A stretch of 64,000 nt of DNA from Streptomyces sp. NBC_01723 (lineage in GTDB: Bacteria; Actinomycetota; Actinomycetes; Streptomycetales; Streptomycetaceae): contig NZ_CP109171.1 of NCBI RefSeq assembly GCF_036246005.1, positions 2,592,001 through 2,656,000 of the forward strand. Reading direction: 5' to 3'. Below the pieces are notes generated by a model. The model worked only from the letters and a program-made list of their open reading frames with translations, had not been told where the DNA came from and did no database searches. The position numbers and the translations under genes are program-made. This document shows, piece after piece, positions 18,653 through 29,232 of the stretch. Each line of letters starts with the position of its first letter. Positions within the stretch are counted from its first letter, which is position 1.

Positions 18653-18771
18653 CTCGCCCCACCCGCGACGATCATGGTCGATTCCCGTGGACCACCCACG
18701 GGTTGTGGAAAACTCCGCCCCTCGAACGGGTGACGTGCCACGGCGCGATCACCCCACCGCGCAACGCCCCC

Positions 18772-19617
18772 TCACCGCGACGAGACCACAACCCCCAGCA
18801 ACCCGGGCCCCGTATGCGCCCCGATCACCGCCCCGACCTCGCTCACATGCAGGTCGGCCAGTCCTGGCACCCGCTCCCGCAGACGGTCCGCCAGGGCCGA
18901 CGCCCGGTCCGGGGCGGCGAGATGGTGGACGGCGATGTCGACGGGTGCGCCGCCCGCCCGGTCGGCGGCGATCTCCTCCAGCCGGGCGATGGCCTTGGAC
19001 GCCGTCCGGACCTTCTCCAAGGGCTCGATGCGGCCACCGTCCAGTTGCAGCAGCGGTTTCACGGCGAGCGCGGAGCCGAACAGCGCCTGGGCCGCCCCGA
19101 TCCGGCCGCCGCGGCGCAGATAGTCGAGGGTGTCGACGTAGAAGTAGGCGGAGGTGCCCGCGGCCCGCTTCTCGGCGGCCGCGACGGCCTCGTCCACCGT
19201 GCCGCCCGCCTCCACCGCGTCCGCGGCTGCGAGCGCGCAGAATCCGAGGGCCATCGCGATCATCCCCGTGTCCACGACGCGCACCGGGACCGACGCCTCA
19301 CGGGCCGCGACGACGGCCGCGTCGTGGGTGCCGGACAGCTCGGCGGAGAGGTGCAGCGAGACGATGCCGTCGACGCCGGACTCGGCGATCTTCCGGTAGG
19401 TCTCGGCGAACAGGGCGGGGCTGGGGCGGGAGGTGGTGACCGGGCGCCGTTTCTGCAGGGCCTGGGCCAGGGAGCGGGTCGAGATCTCGGTGCCCTCCTC
19501 CAGCGCCCGGTCGCCCAGGACGACGGTCAGGGGTACCGCGGTGATGCCGTGCCGCTCCATCGTCCGGGCCGGGAGGTAGGCCGTTGAATCGGTGACGATC
19601 GCGACATGGCGGGACAT
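18772..19617 (-). CDS. DegV family fatty-acid-binding protein
   Basis: 281 residues with the DegV fold. It starts MSRHVAIVTDSTAYLP and has TSRPSP for the lipid carboxylate, then SAELSGTHDAA, and YFYVDTLDYLRRGGRIG in the second domain. DegV proteins (FakB-type in Firmicutes) carry a fatty acid for phosphorylation by FakA; no fakA is nearby in the window. The ATG at 19617 is the family start. It is flanked by comEA downstream and a small membrane protein gene upstream, all on the minus strand. Confidence 0.92.
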   Translation of the reverse strand: MSRHVAIVTDSTAYLPARTMERHGITAVPLTVVLGDRALEEGTEISTRSLAQALQKRRPVTTSRPSPALFAETYRKIAESGVDGIVSLHLSAELSGTHDAAVVAAREASVPVRVVDTGMIAMALGFCALAAADAVEAGGTVDEAVAAAEKRAAGTSAYFYVDTLDYLRRGGRIGAAQALFGSALAVKPLLQLDGGRIEPLEKVRTASKAIARLEEIAADRAGGAPVDIAVHHLAAPDRASALADRLRERVPGLADLHVSEVGAVIGAHTGPGLLGVVVSSR

Positions 19618-19690
19618 GAGCTGGAGGTTACCTGGCGTACTGTCCGTCCGGCAGCCCGGCCCCGGTGACCGGGTGTTCACACGGGTGTCG

Positions 19691-20425
19691 TCAGGTCGTG
19701 CTCTCCGGGCGGGCCTTCTTCTGCCAGGGGTACACGGGGTGGGGTCCGGGCGGGTCGAGGGCGGGGCGCGCCGCCTCCTCCGCCGGCTCCTGGACCGGGG
19801 GCTCCGGCCAACTCTGCCGGGCGGCGGGGGTGTCGGCGGCCGGGGCCTCGGGCCAGGGCGGCGGCGCGGCGGCGGGCTCCGTCTCCGTCCAGTGCCGCAG
19901 GGCACCGGCCTCGACGTCGATCTGCGCGCTCAGCGAATCGAGGTCGTCGTCCGCGAAGCGGCGGGCCCGGTCACGGGCCGCCCAGCGCAGGGACTCGGCC
20001 GACCGCGTGATGCGCTCGGTGCGCTCGCGCAACGACGGCAGCAGCTCGGCGAGCGTCACGCGGTCCGGCTCGGACTCCAGCCGCCGCAGCTCGCCGTCGA
20101 GTTCGAATCCGTGAGCGCTGAGCCGCTCGAAGAGGGCCAGCGACTCCTTGAGGGACGCGTCCTCGGCCACGCGCGCGTGCAGCGCGTCCTGCGTGGCCCG
20201 CATGGACGTGCGCAGGCTCAGCCGCAGCTGCGCCAGCTCGCCGACCGGGCCGGCCTGGACGAGGGACTTCGCGCGCAGGGTGTGGTCCTCGACCGTGCGC
20301 CGGGCCTGGGTGATACCGCGGTCCACGCTGCGCTTGGCCGCGCCGACCGCCTTCACCGTGGCGTAGACGCCCAGCACCACGGCGAGCACGAAGAGCAGGG
20401 CGAAGACGGTGATCACTGCTTCCAC
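19691..20425 (-). CDS. Single-pass membrane protein with cytoplasmic helical domain, function unknown
   Basis: 244 residues. It begins with a membrane segment (VITVFALLFVLAVVLGVYA), then a long charged helical region rich in Arg/Glu/Leu heptads (about 30-175), then a Pro/Ala/Glu/Trp-rich tail. The start is set at GTG 20425 because GGAGGAGG lies just upstream. The longer frame from 20506 would bury the membrane segment after an unsupported leader. It resembles unnamed Streptomyces proteins sitting between leuS and degV. A coiled-coil scaffold role is possible but unproven. Confidence 0.8.
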   Translation of the reverse strand: MEAVITVFALLFVLAVVLGVYATVKAVGAAKRSVDRGITQARRTVEDHTLRAKSLVQAGPVGELAQLRLSLRTSMRATQDALHARVAEDASLKESLALFERLSAHGFELDGELRRLESEPDRVTLAELLPSLRERTERITRSAESLRWAARDRARRFADDDLDSLSAQIDVEAGALRHWTETEPAAAPPPWPEAPAADTPAARQSWPEPPVQEPAEEAARPALDPPGPHPVYPWQKKARPESTT

Positions 20426-20631
20426 GAAGCTCCTCCTCCGAGCGTCCGGCCCGCGCGCGCCGGCGTCCGCGGCACTCTTCGCGCCGCTCTTCCACGGTAA
20501 ACGCAACGGGCAGGCCCAGGGTTCCGGCGGAACCCCGAACCTGCCCGTACCCGGCCCCGGGCCTCCCCGTAAGGGGTCACCCCGAGACCGACGAAATCCA
20601 GCGCTCGGCCCGCCCGAGCGGGCCTCTGGGC

Positions 20632-20721
20632 CTGAGGCGTCATGGCGTCAGGCGTCAGGCGTCAGACGCGATGACCTCAGACCTCCTCAGGCCTCAGACC
20701 TCTGGCCTCAGGCCTCAGGCC

Positions 20722-20724
<3 letters not shown>
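20632..20724. repeat. Degenerate short tandem repeats after leuS
   Basis: Runs of a GGCGTCA-type heptamer (about four copies) pass into GGCCTCA/GACCTC-type copies up to the leuS stop codon. No ORF or clear terminator stem. The surrounding 20426-20631 stretch holds the start region of the membrane protein gene and otherwise nothing recognisable. Confidence 0.7.
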
Positions 20725-23622
<2,898 letters not shown>

Positions 23623-23699
23623 GATCCTCAAAGCTCCATCGATCGTCTCTGCCAGCGGCTGCGACCTTCAAGACCAGCGGCTGCGGATGCCGGGAAATG

Positions 23700-23723
23700 A
23701 AAAATCCCCTCGCACAGGAGGGG
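23700..23723 (-). terminator. Attenuator terminator in the leuS leader
   Basis: On the minus strand: CCCCTC, CTGTGC, GAGGGG followed by ATTTTTCATTT. A real T tail is rare in this GC-rich genome. It lies between the leader peptide and leuS. Just upstream, GCCGCGC (23775-23781 on plus as GCGCGGC) can pair with GCGCGGC next to the terminator (23726-23733), giving a possible competing structure. Confidence 0.8.
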
Positions 23724-23771
23724 ACGCCGCGCCGATTCCGGCCACCGGGTTTCGACCGGGGTCGGGACTGA

Positions 23772-23810
23772 TCAGCGCGGCTCGCTAAGCAGAAGGCGTA
23801 CGGCACGCAT
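23772..23810 (-). CDS. leuS leader peptide (12 residues)
   Basis: Reads MRAVRLLLSEPR then TGA, with three consecutive leucine codons (CTT CTG CTT), two of them rare in Streptomyces. Stalling here when Leu-tRNA is scarce would favour read-through into leuS. A TACCCT -10-like box ends six bases before the ATG, so the transcript may be leaderless. Attenuation of leuS in some Streptomyces has been predicted in published comparative work on actinobacterial leaders, as I recall. Confidence 0.8.
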   Translation of the reverse strand: MRAVRLLLSEPR

Positions 23811-23816
23811 GGCGTC

Positions 23817-23822
23817 AGGGTA
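23817..23822 (-). promoter_or_regulatory. Candidate -10 box of the leuS leader transcript
   Basis: TACCCT on the minus strand, six bases before the leader-peptide ATG. No convincing -35 is seen. The distance implies transcription starts at or next to the A of ATG. Confidence 0.45.
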
Positions 23823-23823
23823 C

Positions 23824-24138
23824 CGCAGTCGCCGATCGGGCCGCGACGCGCGTTCCGGCCGACCGCGCGACCGGCAATCCTGAACCAAGGTCAAAGGTTA
23901 CTTCGCGTAACAACCAGTAAGGGGGCAACACTACGAGCGCACTGTCATTTGATAACAACGCAATAACTCAAACCTCGTACCCGCGGGTATGGCGCCACTT
24001 AGAGTGCGGCAGCGGGACCGCTTTCCCGAACCGCTCCGGAGTTGCCCCCATGAACCCTCCCCCGATCCGTCCTCCGCTCCACCCTCGCGACACCAGCTCG
24101 ACGCCTCTTGATGCGTCCGTGACGTGGGGAGGTCTGCC
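23824..24138. promoter_or_regulatory. Intergenic region between the leuS leader and the cytochrome b gene
   Basis: Divergent promoter region without a supported gene. Its centre is AT-richer than the flanks. GTTACTTCGCGTAAC at 23897-23911 is a 5-bp perfect inverted repeat with a 5-base spacer, a possible operator. No clear -35/-10 pair for the downstream plus-strand operon could be fixed. Confidence 0.4.
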
Positions 24139-25371
24139 GTGGTGACCAACGACAGCACGGTCGACGACACCTTCGCCGAGTTCCTCAACTTCGGCGCCGG
24201 CGTCCTCTCCCTGGTCTTCCTCAGCTGCTCGGTGATCTGGGGACTCCTCGCCCAGGACCGGATCGTCCTCGACACCCGCCAGCGGATCCTGGCCCAGGCC
24301 GTGCACCGGACCACCGCGGTCGCCTCGGTCGTCTTCCTCCTGGTGCACATCGGGGTCAAGCTGGCCCTGGACCACACCACCTGGGTCGCCGCCGTCCTCC
24401 CGTTCGGACTGCTCGCCACGGACGACGAGGAGTTCGGCGGCCGCGCCGTCCTGATCGGCTTCGGCACCCTCGCCAGCATGCTCATGATCTTCGTGAGCGT
24501 GACCGGCGCCCTGCGCACCCGCTTCGCGTCCGCGTCCCCCGTGGCCTCCCGCTGGCGGGCCATGCACATGCTGGCCTACCCGGCGTGGTGCCTGGCCCTG
24601 CTGCACGGGCTCTACGCGGGTCGAGCGGCGAAGCCGGTCTTCACGATCCTGTACGGCCTGTCCGTACTGGGCGTCATGGCGGCCCTGGCGCTGCGGGCGG
24701 CCCCCCAACCGGTCAAGCGCAGGGCCGCCGACCGGATCGCGGCCCTCTTCGGCACCGGGGAGCGGCCGGTCCGCGAGGAGCGGTCGCGGGAGCGGGCCCA
24801 GTGGAAGGACCCCGCGGCGCTGCCCGGCTACGAGCGGGCCGGGGCGACGCGGCGGCGCGGCAGGTCCGCACCGCTGCACGAGACCGCGGAGCGCCTGACC
24901 CCGCCGGAGCGCGCGAGCGGCTTCGCGGCGGCCTACCGCGCCGTGTCCGGCCCTTCCGGCGCCGGCCGGCCACCGCTGGCGGGCGACGGCACGGGGTCCC
25001 ACACGCTGCCGCCCGACATGCGCCCCACCGAGACGATGCCCTACGTGGACAGCGCCGCCGGCACCTCGGGCAGCTGGCCCATACCGTCGCCGCCGCCGGT
25101 CGGCGAGGCACCTCCGTCGGCGTACGACCCGCTCAACGACACGGGACACACCATCCCGGTCTACGGCAATCCGGACGCCTCCGGCTACGGGTCGAGTGAC
25201 GTGTACGACACCGCTGAGACGAACGCGGTCTACGACACGTACTACCCGAACGACACGTACAACAGCGGTCCCGCCAATGAACCAACCCCCGGTACGCCGT
25301 CGTCGGCCTACGACTTCGACGCACCGGGTTCGGGCGAACCTTGGAACACGCCTTCCGGAGGCCATAAGTGA
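24139..25371 (+). CDS. Membrane diheme cytochrome b-like protein with long Pro/Ser/Tyr-rich tail
   Basis: 410 residues. About five membrane segments occupy residues 10-195. Two pairs of histidines with 13-residue spacing (VHRTTAVASVVFLLVH and the MHMLAY...LLHG pair) match the bis-heme pattern of ferric-reductase-like/cytochrome b561-like proteins. Residues about 200-410 are a hydrophilic, low-complexity cytoplasmic or outer tail rich in Pro, Thr, Tyr and Asp. GTG 24139 has GGGGAGG upstream; GTG 24142 is equally possible. Its stop overlaps the next gene's start (GTGA), so the two proteins are probably made together as one electron-transfer unit. Confidence 0.8.
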   Translation: MVTNDSTVDDTFAEFLNFGAGVLSLVFLSCSVIWGLLAQDRIVLDTRQRILAQAVHRTTAVASVVFLLVHIGVKLALDHTTWVAAVLPFGLLATDDEEFGGRAVLIGFGTLASMLMIFVSVTGALRTRFASASPVASRWRAMHMLAYPAWCLALLHGLYAGRAAKPVFTILYGLSVLGVMAALALRAAPQPVKRRAADRIAALFGTGERPVREERSRERAQWKDPAALPGYERAGATRRRGRSAPLHETAERLTPPERASGFAAAYRAVSGPSGAGRPPLAGDGTGSHTLPPDMRPTETMPYVDSAAGTSGSWPIPSPPPVGEAPPSAYDPLNDTGHTIPVYGNPDASGYGSSDVYDTAETNAVYDTYYPNDTYNSGPANEPTPGTPSSAYDFDAPGSGEPWNTPSGGHK

Positions 25372-26978
25372 ACGAGGCCCTGCCCGACGTCCCAGAAGTC
25401 CGCGTGGTCGGTCTTCCCCAGCTCACGTCGGGCTTCGACCTTGTCGAGCGCCTGGATCTGCCGATGCACCTCAAGGTGCACGGTCCGCTCGAACCGATGG
25501 GCGGCGAGCAGCTCGCGCAGCTCTCGGAACGCATCAACCTGAAGGGCCGCGGCGGCGCGGGCTTCCCCTTCCACAAGAAGCTGCGCTCGGTCGCCGAGGC
25601 GGCGATCAAGCGCGGCGTCCGGCCGGTCGTGGTCGTCAACGGCAGTGAGGACGAACCGGCCTGCCGCAAGGACACGGTGCTCATCAACCGCGCCCCGCAC
25701 CTGATCCTCGACGGCGCGCTGCTGTGCGCGGAGGCGATGGGCGCCCGGACCCTCGTCATCGGGGTCACCCGCGAGTCCACCCAGCGCTCCATGGAGGCCG
25801 CCCTCGCCGAACGGGGCCTCAGCAACGGCCGCCGCTCCGCCCTGCGGGCACGCGTGCAGCGCAACCCGGTCCGCATGGTGACCGGCGCCGCCGCATCACT
25901 GATCCGCTCCATCGACGGCGGCCCGGCGATCCCGCCCGGCCGCAAGGTCAGCGCCTCGAAGAACGGCGTCGGCGGCGCCCCGACCCTGCTGTCCAACGCC
26001 GAGACCTTCGCCCAGCTCGCGATCGCCGCCCGCATCGGCCCGGAGCGCTACGGCAACACCGGACTGTACGACGAGCCCGGCACCGTGATGCTCACCGTCT
26101 CCGGCGCGGTCGCCCGGCCCATGGTGATCGAGGTGCCGACGGGTGTGCCGCTGCGCTACGTCCTCCAGCTGGCCGGCGCCCCGCCGGTGCCGCAGGGCGT
26201 GCTGACCGGCGGCTACCACGGCAAGTGGCTCGACGCGGCGAGCGTCGACGAGGCGGTCGTCTCCCGCAACTCCCTTCAGCAGGTGGGCGGCTCGCTCGGC
26301 GCGGGCGCGATCCTGCCGATCGGTCAGGACACCTGCCCGCTGGGCGAGTCCCTCCGGGTGGCCCAGTGGCTGGCGCAGGAGAGCGCGGGCCAGTGCGGCC
26401 CCTGCTACCTCGGTCTGCCCGCCGCCGCGCGCGGCCTGGAGGACATCCTGAACGGTGGCGGCCCGGCCGCCCTGGAGGCCGTCAAGCAGGTCGCCCGGAA
26501 CGTGAAGCGGCGCGGCGCCTGCTCGCACCCGGACGGCTCGGCGATGTTCCTGGAGTCGACCGTCGCCGCGTTCACCGACGACCTCGCCGCCCACGTCCTC
26601 GGCAACGGCTGCGGACGGCCCGTGGAGGGCGTCCTGCCGCTCTTCGAGGGGGGCATGGCACCCACGGGCATCCCCGGCGGCGACGAGGCGAACGGCCCCA
26701 GCCGCCAGAAGATCTACGTCGACTGGACCCTGTGCCGGGGCCACGGGCTGTGCGCGGACATCCTCCCGGAGGTCTTCCAGCTGGGCGCCGACGGTTTCCC
26801 GACGGTCGCGCAGGCCGAGGTGCCGCGGTTCGCGGAGGCCAAGGCGGTGCGCGCGGTGCGCCGCTGCCCCGCGCTGGCGCTGAGGATCGAGGAGGATCTG
26901 CGCGGACCGGCTCCGGCCTCGCGCACCAACCTGCCGGTCCTCTCCCAGGGCCGGGGACGCCGGGCGCTCGGCCGCTGA
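25368..26978 (+). CDS. NuoF-like flavoprotein fused to a C-terminal ferredoxin domain
   Basis: 536 residues. The NuoF-type FMN site is present (GRGGAGFPFHKK, NGSEDEPACRKD), then the SLBB region and a C-terminal iron-sulfur region. Two departures from complex I NuoF are visible: the NADH-binding GEET-type loop is replaced by VTGAAASLI, and the cluster motif reads ESAGQCGPC, with Ala for the first Cys. From about residue 450 a small ferredoxin follows (LCRGHGLCADILPEVF, then RRCPAL), with His in place of one Cys, like [3Fe-4S] ferredoxins of P450 systems. It is coupled to the upstream cytochrome gene. It probably passes electrons to or from that membrane protein; the soluble partner is unknown. 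Confidence 0.82.
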   Translation: MNEALPDVPEVRVVGLPQLTSGFDLVERLDLPMHLKVHGPLEPMGGEQLAQLSERINLKGRGGAGFPFHKKLRSVAEAAIKRGVRPVVVVNGSEDEPACRKDTVLINRAPHLILDGALLCAEAMGARTLVIGVTRESTQRSMEAALAERGLSNGRRSALRARVQRNPVRMVTGAAASLIRSIDGGPAIPPGRKVSASKNGVGGAPTLLSNAETFAQLAIAARIGPERYGNTGLYDEPGTVMLTVSGAVARPMVIEVPTGVPLRYVLQLAGAPPVPQGVLTGGYHGKWLDAASVDEAVVSRNSLQQVGGSLGAGAILPIGQDTCPLGESLRVAQWLAQESAGQCGPCYLGLPAAARGLEDILNGGGPAALEAVKQVARNVKRRGACSHPDGSAMFLESTVAAFTDDLAAHVLGNGCGRPVEGVLPLFEGGMAPTGIPGGDEANGPSRQKIYVDWTLCRGHGLCADILPEVFQLGADGFPTVAQAEVPRFAEAKAVRAVRRCPALALRIEEDLRGPAPASRTNLPVLSQGRGRRALGR

Positions 26979-26995
26979 CCGCGGACACACGAAGA

Positions 26996-27023
26996 AACCC
27001 CCCGGATCATGATCCGGGGGGTT
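26996..27023. terminator. Bidirectional terminator
   Basis: AACCCCCCGGATC and the matching right arm ending GGGGGGTT form a perfect palindromic stem, with A and T runs on the outer sides. It serves the NuoF-like gene (plus) and the first tRNA-Ala (minus). Confidence 0.85.
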
Positions 27024-27036
27024 CTTTCCGAAGCTG

Positions 27037-27109
27037 TGGAGCTAAGGAGAATTGAACTCCTGACCTCCTGCATGCCATGCAGGCGCTCTACCAACTGAGC
27101 TATAGCCCC
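27037..27109 (-). tRNA. tRNA-Ala (anticodon GGC)
   Basis: 73 nt. The acceptor stem GGGGCTA/TAGCTCC, D-loop AGTTGGTA, anticodon stem CCTGC/GCAGG with loop ATGGCAT (anticodon GGC), and TTCAATT T-loop are all visible. CCA is not encoded. Confidence 0.97.
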
Positions 27110-27205
27110 TTGCCCTTCATCCGCCCGGTCTCCCCGGCGGCGACGCCAACATTACACGGTCCACCGGGGCGAACACCAAATCGTTTCCGTTCCGTCCGGT
27201 TTGCC

Positions 27206-27439
27206 CTAAGCCGTCACGAACGAGTAGAACCGCTTGAGGGTGCAGTGCTCCTCCAGGAGCCGGCCGTAGATCGGTTCGCCCTCCAGCTCGCGGTACGTCT
27301 CGATCGGGTCGCCTTTTATGATCAGCGCCCGCGCGCATTCCTCGCACCAGTACTGGTAGTCCGGGTTGAGCGGCTCCATGTCGCGCACGATCGGCGTACC
27401 GCTGCCGCACCAGTCGCACTTCCGCCTGTGTGCACCCAT
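27206..27439 (-). CDS. Small zinc-ribbon-like protein
   Basis: 77 residues with two CxxC knuckles (Cys8/Cys11 and Cys32/Cys35), likely one zinc site, and a helical C-terminal half ending RFYSFVTA. No signal peptide or membrane segment. Unknown function; conserved-looking small Streptomyces protein. It starts three bases after the stop of the other zinc-ribbon gene, so they form a two-gene unit lying between two identical tRNA-Ala genes. Confidence 0.82.
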   Translation of the reverse strand: MGAHRRKCDWCGSGTPIVRDMEPLNPDYQYWCEECARALIIKGDPIETYRELEGEPIYGRLLEEHCTLKRFYSFVTA

Positions 27440-27442
27440 CGA

Positions 27443-27616
27443 TCAGCTCCAGCTGTGGCCGCAGGCCGTGCACACGTACGAGATTCCGCCGTTGTCACCC
27501 AGGACTTGGGCCACGTGCCCGGAACCGCAGGAAGGGCAGTGGAGGCGAGTGACCGTGTTCCGTGCCACCGCTCCGCCGAGGAGGTGACCGACCTCCTCGA
27601 GGATGCTCGCAGGCAT
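27443..27616 (-). CDS. Small zinc-ribbon protein
   Basis: 57 residues from the ATG at 27616, chosen because GGGAGGGAG lies just upstream; a longer 75-residue frame exists. Two CxxC pairs (Cys27/Cys30, Cys49/Cys52) separated by a beta-hairpin-like stretch form a classic zinc ribbon, as in nucleic-acid-binding or rubredoxin-like proteins. The N-terminal helix MPASILEEVGHLLGG precedes it. First gene of the pair with the 77-residue zinc protein. Function unknown. Confidence 0.8.
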   Translation of the reverse strand: MPASILEEVGHLLGGAVARNTVTRLHCPSCGSGHVAQVLGDNGGISYVCTACGHSWS

Positions 27617-27776
27617 CGCCACTCCCTCCCGTCGGGTCGCGGTCCCCTTCCGGCCGTTTGATTCTGCCACGACCGGGCCAATACGGTCAGCGACGCCTCA
27701 GTACCAGTCGGGACACGGAGTTCCACAGGGGTATACGCCCCTGGGAGCCCAGTTGCTCAAGCGGGCGGATGCGAAA

Positions 27777-27804
27777 AATCCCGCCCCCCGAGGGGGACGG
27801 GATT
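27777..27804 (-). terminator. Terminator of the second tRNA-Ala
   Basis: On the minus strand: AATCCCGTCCCCC, TC, then GGGGGGCGGGATT followed by TTTCG. A strong stem with a T tail, just downstream of the tRNA. Confidence 0.85.
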
Positions 27805-27817
27805 CGTCCGTGGGCTG

Positions 27818-27890
27818 TGGAGCTAAGGAGAATTGAACTCCTGACCTCCTGCATGCCATGCAGGCGCTCTACCAACTGAGCTATAGCCCC
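27818..27890 (-). tRNA. tRNA-Ala (anticodon GGC), second copy
   Basis: Identical over all 73 nt to the copy at 27037-27109. CCA is not encoded. A short identical stretch continues just beyond the 3' end (GCTG on the plus strand). Confidence 0.97.
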
Positions 27891-28011
27891 TGGTGCCACG
27901 CGACTGGGGCGCGTGTTCCTGTTCGCTCCGCTCGGCGGGGCGAACAAGAAGAACTTTAGCCTGTGGCCTGCCGGAAAGTGAAATCCGGGGATCGGGCCCG
28001 CCGCCGACGGC

Positions 28012-28683
28012 TCAGTCGTCGTCGCCGAGCACCGGTTCCGGCAGCGTGCCGGCGTTGTGCTCCAGCAGCCGCCAGCCGCGCGCGCCCTCGCCGAGGACCG
28101 ACCAACAGCAGTTGGTCAGGCCGCCGAGGCTCTCCCAGCTGCGCGGGTCGAGGCCGAGCAGGCGGCCGATGGTGGTGCGGATGGTGCCGCCGTGGCTGAC
28201 CACGACGAGGGTGCCGTCCTCGGGAAGCTTCTCGGCGTGCCGCAGGACCACGGGAGCGGCGCGGTCGGCCACCTCGGTCTCCAGCTCGCCGCCGCCGCGG
28301 CGCACGGGCTCGCCGCGCTTCCACGCCGTGTACTCCTCGCCGTGCCGGGCGATGATCTCGTCGTGGGTCAGCCCCTGCCAGACGCCCGCGTAGGTCTCCC
28401 GCAGGCCCTCCTCCAGGGTCACTTCGAGGCCGGTGAGGACGGACAGCTCGGCGGCCGTGTCCGCGGCCCGCACCAGGTCGGAGGCGATGATCGCGTCGGG
28501 CCTCAGGTGGATCAGCAGCTCGGCCGCGCGGCGGGCCTGGGCGACGCCGGTCTCGGTCAGCTCGACGTCCGTGCTGCCCTGGAAGCGGCGCTCCACGTTC
28601 CACGCGGTCTGGCCGTGCCGCCAGAGGATGACGCGCCGGCCGCGGCCCGGCCGGCCCGCCGCCACCTCGCCGGTGGCGCTCAT
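28012..28683 (-). CDS. Histidine phosphatase family protein (phosphoglycerate mutase-like)
   Basis: 223 residues. The phosphohistidine motif is LWRHGQTAWN near residue 20; the second catalytic His lies in VVVSHGGTIR, with EGLRETYAGVWQG between them. It is too short and too divergent for glycolytic GpmA; such enzymes dephosphorylate small phosphates or phosphosugars (for example glucosyl-3-phosphoglycerate). The ATG overlaps the rsfS stop as ATGA, indicating coupled translation; this rsfS-phosphatase pair is common in actinobacteria. Confidence 0.92.
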   Translation of the reverse strand: MSATGEVAAGRPGRGRRVILWRHGQTAWNVERRFQGSTDVELTETGVAQARRAAELLIHLRPDAIIASDLVRAADTAAELSVLTGLEVTLEEGLRETYAGVWQGLTHDEIIARHGEEYTAWKRGEPVRRGGGELETEVADRAAPVVLRHAEKLPEDGTLVVVSHGGTIRTTIGRLLGLDPRSWESLGGLTNCCWSVLGEGARGWRLLEHNAGTLPEPVLGDDD

Positions 28684-29126
28684 CGCCAGTCCTCGTCTGT
28701 CTGCGTCGCCTCCTCGGCGGCCTGGAGCCTGGCGTGCTCCTCGGCCTTGCCGCGGGTCTCCTTGGCGTCGGCGGGCAGCTCCAGCTCGGGGCAGTCCTTC
28801 CACAGCCGCTCCAGGGCGTAGAAGACGCGCTCCTCGCTGTGCTGGACGTGGACGACGATGTCGACGTAGTCGAGCAGGACCCAGCGGGCCTCGCGGTCGC
28901 CTTCGCGGCGCACCGGCTTGGCGCCCAGTTCCTTGTTCAGCCGCTCCTCGATCTCGTCGACGATCGACTTGACCTGGCGGTCGTTGGGCGCGGAGGCCAG
29001 CAGGAAGGCGTCCGTGATCGACAGCACGTCGCTGACGTCGTAGGCGATGATGTCGTGCGCGAGCTTGTCGGCCGCCGCCTGGGCGGCGGTGCTGATGAGT
29101 TCGATGGAGCGGTCGGTCGCGGTCAC
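28680..29126 (-). CDS. rsfS: Ribosomal silencing factor RsfS
   Basis: Binds ribosomal protein L14 and blocks subunit joining under starvation. 148 residues. It contains the family core (SDVLSITDAFLLAS, NDRQVKSIVDEI, WVLLDYVDIVVHV) and an acidic C-terminal tail rich in Glu/Ala. Start GTG at 29126; the longer frame is not supported by family length. It is placed between the LCP-type gene and the phosphatase, close to nadD as in many bacteria. Confidence 0.95.
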   Translation of the reverse strand: MTATDRSIELISTAAQAAADKLAHDIIAYDVSDVLSITDAFLLASAPNDRQVKSIVDEIEERLNKELGAKPVRREGDREARWVLLDYVDIVVHVQHSEERVFYALERLWKDCPELELPADAKETRGKAEEHARLQAAEEATQTDEDWR

Positions 29127-29232
29127 TGCCTGGCTTTCGGGTCGGCGGTCGGTTGACCTCAAGGGTCTCACGACCGCCGACGGCCGCCCACGCGTCGACG
29201 GCGCCGCCGCCCCGCGAAGGGGCCCGCGGCCG

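Noticed and set aside
27037..27890. tRNA repeats as attL/attR of an integrated element
   Set aside because: The copies are complete tRNA genes with their own terminators, only two core-like small genes lie between, and there is no integrase.
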